A stretch of 45,109 nt of DNA from Candidatus Acidiferrum typicum. Lineage in GTDB: Bacteria; Acidobacteriota; Terriglobia; Acidiferrales; UBA7541. The notes under the pieces were generated by a model. That model was not told the DNA's origin. It did no database searches and saw nothing but the letters and a program-made list of their open reading frames with translations. Location of the stretch: NCBI GenBank assembly GCA_002478115.1, contig DLMH01000177.1, forward strand, positions 1 to 45,109, written 5' to 3'. Both the position numbers and the translations under genes were made by a program. This document shows, piece after piece, positions 18,335 through 27,072 of the stretch (position 1 is its first letter; each line of letters begins with the position of its first letter).

Positions 18335-21300
18335 TCAGGTTTTCAACGCAAAGATCGCAGCGAGGTCCGAGCGATTTCGGACGGCATCGGATTGCGCTTC
18401 TCTCTGGACTTCGTCCGCGGCGCGCCGCGCTTCGCGATATTCTGCCGTGCCCTCGCCCGCTTTCCCGGAAAGCTCCAGCGCGCGCCCCAGTTGATAGTGG
18501 CTCTGCGCTTGCAGAACGCGTAGCCCAAGTTTCTCGCTGCGCAAAACCGCTGATTTCAGCTCTTTCTGCGCGCCGCCATAATCCTTCATTCCGATCATCG
18601 CTTCTCCGCGATAGACCAGGCATCTGGTGGAGAGTTGTTTCAAGCCCAGGGAATCCGCTTCCTCGCCCAGCCCCTGCAACTTGCCGAAAGCCACCGCAAA
18701 CTTCCCCTGCTGCACCGCCAGCTTCGCCAGATTGATTTTCGTCAGCAAGATCAGTTGCGCGTCCCCCGTCTTTGCCGCTGTCTGCTGCGCCTCGGCATAG
18801 AGGGACGCTGCGGTCTTCATATCTCCACGGTAAAGCGCGTTGTCCGCCTGGTAGCTGATCGCCGTGGCGATCTGCGGCTGGCTCTTCTGTTCGCGCGCGG
18901 AGCTCAGCGCATCGCTCAAATACTTGGCCGCTTCATCGCTGCGGCCCGCCAGCGCCAGCGCATTCCCATAGTCCAGCAGGATCTCCGTGGCCATGAATCC
19001 CTTTTCCTTGCTCTCCTGGAAACCCTTCAAGGCATCCTGCTCCGCGCTGACGGCCGCGCCGTATCTCCCTTGATCGGCGAAAAGTGTTCCTAGTCCCGAG
19101 GATTCCAGCGCTGCCCCCTTCTGATCGCCAGCATTGCGCCGCAACTCCAGCGCTTTCAAATATTGTTCCTGGGCCTGATCGAAGCGGCCATTCTTCACAG
19201 AAGTTTCCGCCAGATTGTGCAGCGTGTCCGCGATGTCTCCCGGAACCTTCAATTTTTCGCGCACCTGAAGCGATTGCTCGAAATACGTTCGTCCGTTGTC
19301 GAAATCGCCTTTGGCCACATAGGTATTTCCAATGTTGGTCAGGACCATGCCCTGGCTGGAATCGTTGTGGAGATCGATCTGCAACTGCAGCGATTCCTTG
19401 AAGAGCTTCAAGGCTTCATCGTACTTGCCGTGCTCGAGTCGAAAAGCCCCGGTATCCGTCAAAACGTCGGCGGTGCCTTGCTTGTCGCCGAGTTCGCGCA
19501 TCAGCGAGAGCGCTTCCGTATAGTTCTTCAGCGCCACATCGGACTTTCCCGTCAAGTCCTGGATGGTCGCCATCATGTCCAGGCTCTCCGCGATCCCTTT
19601 CTTCAGACCCAGGCGTTTTTTAATGTCCAGGGATTCCTGCACGCTCTTCAACGCCTCGTCATACCGCGGGATGGAGAAGTAACCGACCCCCATCGCCTGC
19701 GCCACCTGGGCGTGCTCCGCGTCATCGCCCACCTCGATGGCCATGGCTTGCGCTTTGGTCAGATATTCAATCCCGCCCTGCGCATTCCCGCTTTCGATTT
19801 CCACCCGCCCCAACGCCAGCAATCCTTCGATTCGCCTGGGATCAAGATCAACCACTTTCTTGAAAATTTCCTTCGCCTTGTCGTACGCGGAGGTTTGCTC
19901 GTAGGCCATGCCAAGATCAAACAAGTAATTCGTGTTGTCCGGCGAAACTTTTACCAGATTCTCGTAAGCCGCGATCGCCTTCGGATAATCCTTCAGGATC
20001 GAATCATGGCTCGCCTGAATCAGGTATTTTTCCTGCAATGGCAATTGCGCGCTCAGGGAAACGGCTTTCTGCGCCGCCTGCTCCGCATCGTCGTCCTGGC
20101 CGAGCTGTGCGTAAGATTGCGCCAGTTTTGAATACGCCAGCGCGAAGTTGCCATCTTCCTGCAGCGCGCCCTGGAATTGTTTTACGGCGCCTGCGTGATT
20201 GCCCCGGCGCGCTTGTTGCAAACCCTGGTCATAGTCCCGCAGCGCCGCGATCGAAGTGGTGGACGGTTTAAATGCCTGCGCTTGCAATTCTTTTTGCAGG
20301 CTTTGCGAAACGGAGAGGCTTTGCCGGATTTGCGCCGCAAGGTTGTCCACCGCCTGCAAAATCTCTTTTTCGCTGGCAGCTTCCGCTTTCAAGGTCTTGC
20401 TGACCCCGTGCTTCAGGTCCTGCACCGTGGCATCAATCCGCAATTGCTCCCCGAACTGCGCGTAGTGGCCCCAAACGATGGTGTCCACGTTGCTGTGATT
20501 GGCCACGCGCACCACTGTCGCCTGGTCCAGCTCCGATTGCGGCGTGATCCGCAGATCCTTCAGCACCTGTCCGACGCGCGCCTCCGAAATCATCCGCACA
20601 CTCGCCGATTCGCCCACGTCGGTGCTGAGCATTTCCGCCATGCTCGAACCCAGCCAGTCCAACTTGGGATCGCCGGAAGCGTTGTGAAAGGGAAGGATCG
20701 CGAGCGAGGCTGCAGGCGCGGCCGCGGCGGATTTTGCCGTGGACGACGACGAAAAGTATTTGCTTCCCAGCACCGCGCCGCCCACTGCCAGGACCACCGC
20801 CGCTACCGGCACAAGGACAACAGGTTTTCGCCACAGCGGAATCTTGACGGGCTCCGGCGGCGGTGGCGGCAAGGGAAGCTCGATGCGTTTCGTCGAGCCC
20901 TGGCGCCACGCTTCGATGTCCTGGCGAATCTCCAGGGCCGTCTGGTAACGCTGCTGCGGATCAAGCTGCAAGCACTTTGTGGTGATGTCGCTCAACAGCA
21001 GCGGAACATTCGCATCCACCGATTGCGGCGCAGGCGAAACCTCGCGCGTCCGCTTGTACATCGCTCCCTGTACCGTGTCGGCCCTGTAGGGGAGGTGCCC
21101 CACCAGGAGCTGGTAAAAAATGATGCCCAGTGTAAACAGGTCCGAGCGCACATCCACTTTTTCGCCCATCACCTGTTCGGGAGACATGTAATCGGGTGTG
21201 CCGATCAATGCGCCCGTATGCGTCAGGCCTCCTTGTTCCACGGTGCGCGCAATGCCGAAGTCCATCACGATCACGCGGCCATTCTTGTCCACCATGATGT

Positions 21301-21976
21301 TTTGCGGCTTCAGATCGCGATGTACCACTCCTTCGGCGTGCGCGGCATCCAGCGCCGTACACGTTTGCGCCAGGATGTCGGCGCATTCTTCAAAACTGAG
21401 GCGGCCCTTTTCCTTGATGAGGGAACTCAGGTCCTTTCCCTCGATGAACTCCATGGTGATGAACTTCAAACCCTCGGCTTCGCCCAAATCGAAAATGCGT
21501 ATGACGTTTTTGTGCGTGATGCGGCGTGCCAGGATCAGTTCCTGCTTGAAGCGCGCCAGGATCTCTTCGCGCACCGCCAGCTCGGGGCGGATAATTTTCA
21601 GCGCCACCATGCGCTCCACTTCGCGGTCCATGGCTTTGTAAACGGCGCCCATCCCGCCTTCGCCCAGCAATTGCACGATCTCGTAGCGTTTGCCGAGCAT
21701 GGTGCGCGGCGCAAGGCGCCCGGCGCGCACCTCCGCCGCACTCAGTGAATTGGCGGGACGCGACCACCCCTGCGCGCCGGAAAGATCGGTCAGGTCTCCA
21801 GCGCCCGGGCTTCCCGGAAGCGTCACATCCTGTGGCACAGTCACTCCTGACTGTGCTCCTGGGTTCGCCTCGATAGGTGTGATTAGCGTGATGGGCGTCG
21901 CGCAACGCAAACACATCGTGGCAGTCGCCGGATTCGGTGTGTGGCAGACGGGACACTCGATGGAGTTTGGCGTCAT
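18335..21976 (-). CDS. Ser/Thr protein kinase with zinc ribbon, membrane span and TPR tail
   Basis: A 1213-residue protein. An N-terminal zinc ribbon (C8, C11, C22, C25) precedes a Hanks-type kinase at about 98-360: glycine loop LLGEGGMGAVYKA, lysine in VALKII (K127), catalytic loop HRDLKPQNIM, DFG in VMDFGIAR and APE-like YMSPEQV. A proline stretch and a single hydrophobic span (about 385-410) lead to a TolB-like/adenylate-cyclase-associated region (LAILPFHNASGDPKLDWLGS). More than ten TPR units follow to the end. This is the domain order of many acidobacterial signalling kinases. The kinase would phosphorylate cytoplasmic targets, with TPRs on the other side of the membrane binding partners. 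It is convergent with the giant secreted gene and stands alone. Confidence 0.9.
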   Translation of the reverse strand: MTPNSIECPVCHTPNPATATMCLRCATPITLITPIEANPGAQSGVTVPQDVTLPGSPGAGDLTDLSGAQGWSRPANSLSAAEVRAGRLAPRTMLGKRYEIVQLLGEGGMGAVYKAMDREVERMVALKIIRPELAVREEILARFKQELILARRITHKNVIRIFDLGEAEGLKFITMEFIEGKDLSSLIKEKGRLSFEECADILAQTCTALDAAHAEGVVHRDLKPQNIMVDKNGRVIVMDFGIARTVEQGGLTHTGALIGTPDYMSPEQVMGEKVDVRSDLFTLGIIFYQLLVGHLPYRADTVQGAMYKRTREVSPAPQSVDANVPLLLSDITTKCLQLDPQQRYQTALEIRQDIEAWRQGSTKRIELPLPPPPPEPVKIPLWRKPVVLVPVAAVVLAVGGAVLGSKYFSSSSTAKSAAAAPAASLAILPFHNASGDPKLDWLGSSMAEMLSTDVGESASVRMISEARVGQVLKDLRITPQSELDQATVVRVANHSNVDTIVWGHYAQFGEQLRIDATVQDLKHGVSKTLKAEAASEKEILQAVDNLAAQIRQSLSVSQSLQKELQAQAFKPSTTSIAALRDYDQGLQQARRGNHAGAVKQFQGALQEDGNFALAYSKLAQSYAQLGQDDDAEQAAQKAVSLSAQLPLQEKYLIQASHDSILKDYPKAIAAYENLVKVSPDNTNYLFDLGMAYEQTSAYDKAKEIFKKVVDLDPRRIEGLLALGRVEIESGNAQGGIEYLTKAQAMAIEVGDDAEHAQVAQAMGVGYFSIPRYDEALKSVQESLDIKKRLGLKKGIAESLDMMATIQDLTGKSDVALKNYTEALSLMRELGDKQGTADVLTDTGAFRLEHGKYDEALKLFKESLQLQIDLHNDSSQGMVLTNIGNTYVAKGDFDNGRTYFEQSLQVREKLKVPGDIADTLHNLAETSVKNGRFDQAQEQYLKALELRRNAGDQKGAALESSGLGTLFADQGRYGAAVSAEQDALKGFQESKEKGFMATEILLDYGNALALAGRSDEAAKYLSDALSSAREQKSQPQIATAISYQADNALYRGDMKTAASLYAEAQQTAAKTGDAQLILLTKINLAKLAVQQGKFAVAFGKLQGLGEEADSLGLKQLSTRCLVYRGEAMIGMKDYGGAQKELKSAVLRSEKLGLRVLQAQSHYQLGRALELSGKAGEGTAEYREARRAADEVQREAQSDAVRNRSDLAAIFALKT

Positions 21977-22356
21977 GGCTGGATGCGGTGCCGAAACCCG
22001 GCCTTCTGCCTTTCCTAGTGCTGCCTGGTTGTTGGGACGCCCCAGATTCTACACCACAGGAACGCGCTAACAGTCCATCAATTTCTCCGCCAAATCTCCT
22101 CCCCTTCGTCATCCCGAGCAACGAGGGATCCCTCTTCGTCTTTCGCCAGGACACCCTGGGATCGCCATTCTCCCGAATGGCGCTTTTTGGCCTCACCGCA
22201 GCCACTTCTCAATTGCTTTTGGCATTTTAGCTTTATAACACGGCTGGAAGAGGTGTACCAGAATGGGCATCTCGCCGCTCAAATGTAGCGGCTGCAATAT
22301 TAGCTGGAATGTAGGATATAGTCGGGACGAAACAAAGCCCATCCCGGAAGGCCGCT
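21977..22356. other. Divergent intergenic region
   Basis: Between the kinase (minus) and the three-gene operon (plus). It contains GTCATCCCGAGCAACGAGGG at about 22110-22130, a string of the kind often repeated in intergenic DNA of acidobacteria. A -10-like TATAGT at 22317-22322 follows TGTAGGA, without a good -35. Both promoters must lie here. Confidence 0.45.
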
Positions 22357-23085
22357 ATGCCCAAGAAGGAACTTTACTTCAGCATCGAGGGTGCAACACC
22401 ACATACCCTGCCGATGGCCCGGCTGGCCGAATATCTAAGAGAGCTGTCGAAATTGCTTGGCAGCGAGGACAAGGTACATTTCCTTCGGGTGGATGAAGGA
22501 AGTGCGAACTGCGCTATGGAGATCGACGCAGAGGAAGAGAGCGCCATTTCGGATCGTGTACGACAAGCCAAGGGTGGTGAAGGTGCGAAAGAAGCGGTGA
22601 AGGCGTTCAAATCCATCCAGTCTTTTCTCGACGAAGATGACACCTCGGCGCTGATGGAGTGGGACAAGGGCGAAGTACTCATCGAGTTTCCGGGGAAGTC
22701 TCGACAAGGACAGGACACTTTCGGGCCGTTTTCCGAGGAGGGGAGCCTTGATGGGATGCTCGTTAAGATCGGCGGCATGGACGAGACTGTGCCAGTGCAT
22801 TTGATCTATGAGGGCGTGCACCACGCTTGCAATACGACAAGAGAGATGGCACGCAAGCTAGCGCCGTACATCTTCGGAAAGCCTATTAGGGTTCATGGTA
22901 GAGGCAAGTGGTATCGGAATGCTGACGGCAAATGGGAGATGCGCTGGTTTGACATCCACGACTTCGAAGAGCTGAGTGATGCCAGCCTGCTTGACGTTGT
23001 CGGAAAGCTTCGCTCGGTACCAGACAATGATTTGGTGAAATCCAAAGACCCACTGGGAGAAATGTTGAAAATTAGGCACGGCTAG
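22357..23085 (+). CDS. Hypothetical protein, first gene of the PIN-containing operon
   Basis: A 242-residue soluble protein with no signal peptide or membrane span. It opens MPKKELYFSIEGATPHTLPM, then an amphipathic helix (ARLAEYLRELSKLLGSEDKV), an acidic middle (DAEEESAISDRVRQAKGG) and a beta-rich C-terminal half ending in a lysine-rich tail. I do not recognise the family. The motif G-A-T-P-x-T-x-P-M-A-R-L-A-E-Y-x-x-E-L looks like a conserved core and would be a good search seed. The PIN-like gene follows after 7 bp, so they are co-transcribed. GGAAGG lies about 9 bp before the ATG. Confidence 0.7.
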   Translation: MPKKELYFSIEGATPHTLPMARLAEYLRELSKLLGSEDKVHFLRVDEGSANCAMEIDAEEESAISDRVRQAKGGEGAKEAVKAFKSIQSFLDEDDTSALMEWDKGEVLIEFPGKSRQGQDTFGPFSEEGSLDGMLVKIGGMDETVPVHLIYEGVHHACNTTREMARKLAPYIFGKPIRVHGRGKWYRNADGKWEMRWFDIHDFEELSDASLLDVVGKLRSVPDNDLVKSKDPLGEMLKIRHG

Positions 23086-23092
23086 GAACTTG

Positions 23093-23599
23093 ATGGAAGC
23101 CTTCGATTCGACATTCTTGACGTTCCTGTTTGTGCCGAATGCGCCGTACGCTGTCGAGCGAGCGAAAGAACGAGTCGATGATCTGATCGGGCGCATTCAC
23201 GGCAGTGGCAACCGAATCGTAATTCCCGACCCGGCGTTAGCCGAACTGCTATCGGCTGTGGGGCATTCCCGGAAAGATATACTCAACTTGCTAACCCGCA
23301 ATCCAAAGTTCTGGCTTGCCCCTTTTGACACTCGTGCCGCCTTGGAGTTGGCATTGATGGCTGAGGCAGTCCAGAGAAAAGCAGGAAAGAAGAAGGGCGA
23401 TTCTGGAGGGACGTGGGCGAAAGTGAAATTTGACTGGCAGATCGTTGCGATAGCGAAGGTCTGCAACGTATCGACGCTCTACTCTGAAGACAACGACATC
23501 CGCAAGCTTGCCACGGGTCAAGGTATAACAGTCAGGAGTGTCGCCGACTTGCCGCTACCGCCGAAACACCATAAAGGCCCGACGCTGTTCGAGACATGA
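23093..23599 (+). CDS. PIN-like domain protein, putative nuclease
   Basis: A 168-residue protein with the acidic residues expected of a PIN fold: D5 in MEAFDSTFL, an acidic residue in DPALAELLSAVG, D in KFDWQIVAIAK and the closing SEDNDIRKLA. PIN proteins are metal-dependent ribonucleases, often toxins of VapBC type, but no small antitoxin gene lies upstream; instead a 242-residue protein does. The ATG at 23093 follows TAGGAA by 5 bp. Its TGA overlaps the ATG of the next gene (ATGA). Activity and target are unknown. The length is slightly above the usual 130-150 residues because of a Lys-rich insert (RKAGKKKGDSGG). Confidence 0.72.
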   Translation: MEAFDSTFLTFLFVPNAPYAVERAKERVDDLIGRIHGSGNRIVIPDPALAELLSAVGHSRKDILNLLTRNPKFWLAPFDTRAALELALMAEAVQRKAGKKKGDSGGTWAKVKFDWQIVAIAKVCNVSTLYSEDNDIRKLATGQGITVRSVADLPLPPKHHKGPTLFET

Positions 23600-24453
23600 C
23601 GCCCACACACAACTACATGTCACTGATACCGTTCGAGAGGGACGACATCGAACTGGTCAAGATGTTCCTTAGCCAGTTCAAGGACGACGAGGGCAACTCG
23701 TATACGCTCAAGGCACGACCGGATGTCGTGGAGCGGAAGGAAAAAGCTATCGAGGCAATCGCAGTCGCCGAAAATGGGCGTAGCCTCGCAATCGAACACA
23801 CTTTTATCCAGCCCTTCGAAGGACAGATGGCTGACAACGTTCCATTCCTTACGGTGTTTGAGCAATTTCGATCTGACTCCTCATTGCGAACGCCGAATCG
23901 ATTTATTGACGTGCTGGTACCAGCGCTCGTCATTCCTAAAGGACTCGACTGGAAAGATGTCACCAAGAAGGTGCGTGAGTGGTTCATCAAAGAGAAAGAT
24001 TCGTTTCCCGCTGACGGGGAAAAGGAGTATGCGATCCCTGACGTAGGCTTTGAGTTGAAAGTTACAGTGCAGACCTTCGACCTTCCCGAGACGGACGGCG
24101 TCTTGGTTACTGGGCGCATCTTGCCTAGTGACAGCCCGTTTGACGGGGTTTTGCGGAAGGCCCTTCACCAGAAAGTGCCGAAGCTAGTGGCCACGTCCGC
24201 CGACAAGCACGTCCTGCTGCTTGAAGACGGCGGCACAGCCATCGGATTCGCCAAGATAGGTAAAGGACTCGACGAGAAAGTTGGGAGCCTGCCAGAACTT
24301 AAGAAGGTCGATGCAGTGTGGACTGTTCATACAATGGAGTGGAAATCTCACGGAGACGCTCTATTCTTTCGTGTCTGGCCCGGCTGGACGGGACAGAGAT
24401 TCTGGATCAAGGATGAGAGATTTGCCAAACCTAAATCGGAGCAGAAAGCATGA
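23596..24453 (+). CDS. Hypothetical protein, third gene of the PIN-containing operon
   Basis: A 285-residue soluble protein of unknown family. The N-terminal half has conserved-looking acidic and aromatic residues (RPDVVERKEKAIEAIAVAEN, then LAIEHTFIQPFEGQ). This faintly recalls the D...E-x-K layout of PD-(D/E)xK nucleases, with H-T in place of the lysine, so a degenerate nuclease fold is possible but unproven. The C-terminal half is beta-rich, with several Trp near the end (VWPGWTGQRFWIKD). It overlaps the PIN gene by 4 bp and a short truncated frame downstream by 4 bp, which shows a tightly packed operon. Confidence 0.65.
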   Translation: MTPTHNYMSLIPFERDDIELVKMFLSQFKDDEGNSYTLKARPDVVERKEKAIEAIAVAENGRSLAIEHTFIQPFEGQMADNVPFLTVFEQFRSDSSLRTPNRFIDVLVPALVIPKGLDWKDVTKKVREWFIKEKDSFPADGEKEYAIPDVGFELKVTVQTFDLPETDGVLVTGRILPSDSPFDGVLRKALHQKVPKLVATSADKHVLLLEDGGTAIGFAKIGKGLDEKVGSLPELKKVDAVWTVHTMEWKSHGDALFFRVWPGWTGQRFWIKDERFAKPKSEQKA

Positions 24454-24581
24454 ACGACAAGACGAGAAAGGAGTTCATTCGCGGGGAAACTTTCCAAATG
24501 CAAAAATCACTCAGATTCGTGCTGAAGTTTTTCTACGAGCCTTACCATCCCCAGTGTGTCCTGCCCACAGTAATCCAGTAG
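24450..24581 (+). pseudogene. Truncated fourth gene of the PIN-containing operon
   Basis: An ATG overlapping the previous stop (ATGA) opens 43 codons (MNDKTRKEFIRGETFQMQKS ...) that look like a normal basic N-terminus. From about 24507 the frame runs antisense through the 3' end of the DUF2779 gene and stops at 24579-24581. The coupled start implies a real fourth gene whose body was replaced when the DUF2779 unit became adjacent. The lost function cannot be inferred. Confidence 0.4.
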
Positions 24582-25976
24582 CGCCTTTCTAATCCTGTCG
24601 CGATCTATTCCCTCCGCGGTTCCTCTCACCAGCGATTCCCAAGCGATTCCAGCAGCCTGCCCGTTCGCCACTTCCAATCCGGCGTAGGACATCTGGGGCA
24701 CCAGCGCCGGAAGTACAGATTTCAGTGAATACGAGCCGCCAAATACCGGATGGTAGACGTGATTGCGGACGATTGGCAGCAAGTCCCAGAGTCGGCGCTG
24801 AATCTTCTTAATCCGCCCCGAGAACTCCGGCAGCCACGAGGCGAGGTCTAAGAGCCGCTGCGACTCAAACTGTTGGCTATACACCACGATGCTTCCGCCA
24901 TCGCCAAGCACATCGCATAGCGCCGAGATGAAAGCCTGCCGAGGATCACTCGTGTCAGTTGCTAAGAACTCGAAGTGCTCGGGCGCAGCACCGGGCTGTC
25001 GCTGTACATGTACGCTCCACTGGAATGGAATCTGATCGTAGGGGCGCATCCCAGCAAATCGTGGCAGGGCCGGATTCACGGTTTCGAAATCAGCGAAGTA
25101 GAGCGGATACTTCAGCTTGCTCAACTCTTCTCCGATTTGCGGGCTGTACCACGGCTCTCCCATCTGCACGCTGGCACACGCACGACGGAGCCGTCCCGTG
25201 AGCGGGTAGTGTTCTGGGATTTCGTGAATGGATTGGACGCCGAGAGCCGCAAGCTTGGCCACCGTGGCGGCGTGAATCCTCGGGAGCCGCAAGATGTGAT
25301 TTTCAGGGAGCGGAGGATTGCAGTGGTCGAAGAACTCGCAGGTGACTGGCTCGCTGCACTGCCGTCCAGCAGCAATGTCAGGGGCCAAGGGCATAGCGAG
25401 GACACGAAACTCTGAGCGAAGTTGGACGGTAAGCTCGGGCTGCAATCTCTCAACCTGCCGGGTCAAGTTCCTGATCTTGAAGAAACTGGGTACGTCGATG
25501 GGACCGCCCCCATAAACGTACTCCCGATTCACGTGAGCTAAGCAGGATGCCTCCAGATCGACTCCGGAGCGGGTCACCACCCTGTGTTGCATCGCAACGT
25601 CGTCCAGATGATGGTCTTTAACAGCCGTGGTCGATTTGACCTCGATCAACCGCCAGCGTTGGTCTTGGCGACGCTGGAGCATATCGACTCGGACGAAAAC
25701 GTCTCGGTGCTCGAATGCGCCTTCGAATATCGCTGGAATCTCTGGATTGCCGATCAATTCCCGAGTCGCCCGGATCGCCTCTTCCCGATTTCTGGACTCA
25801 ACCGCCACGCCGCCCGGAAACATTCCCCGTGCCAGCAGACCGACCTCTTGCCCTTGGTCAATGATCGCTTGATCTGCGTCGCCCGGCTGCGCCGCCAGTT
25901 CAGGTGAGTGCACAGCCAAAAACAGTCGCTTGAGGCATTGCGACCCGGCCATAAATTTTGATTTGGTGATGAGCAT
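24507..25976 (-). CDS. DUF2779 protein: Cas4-like nuclease fused to DEDD exonuclease
   Basis: A 489-residue protein. The N-terminal half resembles Cas4/RecB nucleases: a first cysteine in SQCLKRL (C14), the acidic site VRVDML followed by IEVKS (the D...E-x-K triad), a QHR motif, and a cysteine group QCSEPVTCEFFDHC at about 226-239 that with C14 could hold an Fe-S cluster. The C-terminal half is the DUF2779 domain with RNase H-like DEDD residues: YFADFETV, VVYSQQFESQRL and LLDYCGQDTLGM. The two nuclease modules suggest DNA end processing. Start: ATG at 25974-25976, 11 bp after the upstream gene stop and preceded by an AGGGATGG site; a longer start at 26012 would overlap. It is in one unit with the 130-residue gene. 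Confidence 0.82.
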   Translation of the reverse strand: MLITKSKFMAGSQCLKRLFLAVHSPELAAQPGDADQAIIDQGQEVGLLARGMFPGGVAVESRNREEAIRATRELIGNPEIPAIFEGAFEHRDVFVRVDMLQRRQDQRWRLIEVKSTTAVKDHHLDDVAMQHRVVTRSGVDLEASCLAHVNREYVYGGGPIDVPSFFKIRNLTRQVERLQPELTVQLRSEFRVLAMPLAPDIAAGRQCSEPVTCEFFDHCNPPLPENHILRLPRIHAATVAKLAALGVQSIHEIPEHYPLTGRLRRACASVQMGEPWYSPQIGEELSKLKYPLYFADFETVNPALPRFAGMRPYDQIPFQWSVHVQRQPGAAPEHFEFLATDTSDPRQAFISALCDVLGDGGSIVVYSQQFESQRLLDLASWLPEFSGRIKKIQRRLWDLLPIVRNHVYHPVFGGSYSLKSVLPALVPQMSYAGLEVANGQAAGIAWESLVRGTAEGIDRDRIRKALLDYCGQDTLGMVRLVEKLQHESE

Positions 25977-25989
25977 GCGGGAACCATCC

Positions 25990-26382
25990 CTACTCCTCAT
26001 CATCGGTTCCATACAGGCACGTGAAGCAGCGGTAGTGGGAGTCCGTACTGAGCCTCGTGCTCTTTGGGAGCTTTAACTCCGATTTGATACCTGCAATCAA
26101 GTCTTTGCGCCTCAAGATGCATTTGTCAGCCAGTATCGTAAAGGTGTCGCTCGTTCTGTCGAACATCACTCGCCCACGCGGTGCTTGCTCGTATTCCATT
26201 TCGAGAGGAACCTTGCCGCCACGTTGGTACTTCTCCCAAACTTCAATATGGCTTCTGGGGTGGCCTAGGTGATTGCCATACGGTTCGGCTTCGGTCAGTG
26301 GCGAACTGTCGATGATCAGCTTGCCATTGATCAGCCAAAAGATTCCAAGCTGTGGTGCTCGATCTAAGTTCTTCTTCGTCAT
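25990..26382 (-). CDS. Hypothetical protein paired with the DUF2779 gene
   Basis: A 130-residue soluble protein with a central IDSSPLTEAEPYG and LGHPRSHIEVWEKYQRGGKV, and a C-terminal CFTCLYGTDDEE. It resembles small conserved hypothetical proteins with an N-terminal beta hairpin (IFWLINGKLIID), but I cannot name the family. GAGGA lies just before the ATG at 26380-26382. It ends 13 bp before the DUF2779 start, so both are one transcript and may work together. Confidence 0.65.
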   Translation of the reverse strand: MTKKNLDRAPQLGIFWLINGKLIIDSSPLTEAEPYGNHLGHPRSHIEVWEKYQRGGKVPLEMEYEQAPRGRVMFDRTSDTFTILADKCILRRKDLIAGIKSELKLPKSTRLSTDSHYRCFTCLYGTDDEE

Positions 26383-26588
26383 CCGTCCTCAGCCCCCCCT
26401 GCAAAAGCCGAAAGCAAAAATCTGGTCTCGATGGCATTTGATCAGTAACTCCAATTAGCTTTCCCTACCCATAAAATACAGAGCCCAAGGCGAAATTGAC
26501 TACCCTTGAGGAAAGTTTTTTCAAAAAAAATGAGGGCATTTCTAGTCGATTTCCCCCGGTGCTTTGTATATTGAGGGTAGAGGGGAAT

Positions 26589-26855
26589 TTGAAGCACTTG
26601 CCTCCAGACGAGCTTTCCGTTCGGGAACTGTTCAGGTACCAGCGGAGGCTGGCCACATCTCACGATCCAGCCGAACGGCTTCGCATCCTTTGGGTTGGAG
26701 CCCTGTTGGGAGAACTATTAGAACAATGCTCAAACGCTCAGATCAGCGATCTGCTGTCCATGGTGCAGGACGGGCTCGGGCTCTTCAGCCCGGACTTTGC
26801 GGTCTGCGAGCACGCGAAACGGAGACTCCAACGACGGAACTTGTGGAGACGATGA
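26589..26855 (+). CDS. Small hypothetical protein upstream of the recombinase
   Basis: About 88 residues, mostly helical (ELFRYQRRLATSHDPAERLR and GALLGELLEQCSNAQISDLL), no known family. The start is uncertain: TTG at 26589-26591 is chosen because helical sequence begins there; the frame is open to a TTG at 26496 through an A/T-rich, promoter-like stretch. The stop at 26853-26855 is 1 bp before the next ATG, which fits a compact operon leading to the recombinase gene. Confidence 0.5.
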   Translation: MKHLPPDELSVRELFRYQRRLATSHDPAERLRILWVGALLGELLEQCSNAQISDLLSMVQDGLGLFSPDFAVCEHAKRRLQRRNLWRR

Positions 26856-26856
26856 A

Positions 26857-27072
26857 ATGACCGATGTCAGCAAAAGTTCTGCTCAGTTGCTCCATTTTGT
26901 GGAAGCCGTCGATGAACGGCGTGGTCTTTTAAGCTTTGCCTGCGAGAGCCAGCCCTTGGCCACCGTTCGCAGCTATGGGCTTCCGAGTCGTTGTCCCTTT
27001 TGTCAGTTAGAAAACCCAGTTTCGACAGTTCTTTCAATGAAAAAAGTTGGGAGTCATCAGGAGAAGATATGA
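26857..27072 (+). CDS. Small hypothetical protein with a CxxC pair
   Basis: A 71-residue product starting MTDVSKSSAQLLHFVEAVDE, with RCPFCQLENP near residue 50. One CxxC pair could bind metal as a dimer or form a disulfide. Its TGA overlaps the ATG of the serine recombinase (ATGA), and it follows the previous gene by 1 bp. The family is unrecognised; it may be an accessory to the recombinase, judged only from position. Confidence 0.5.
   Translation: MTDVSKSSAQLLHFVEAVDERRGLLSFACESQPLATVRSYGLPSRCPFCQLENPVSTVLSMKKVGSHQEKI

Noticed and set aside
20177..21748. 523-codon plus-strand frame antisense to the Ser/Thr kinase
   Set aside because: It mirrors the codon pattern of the kinase, is His/Arg-rich and has no start signal or domain.
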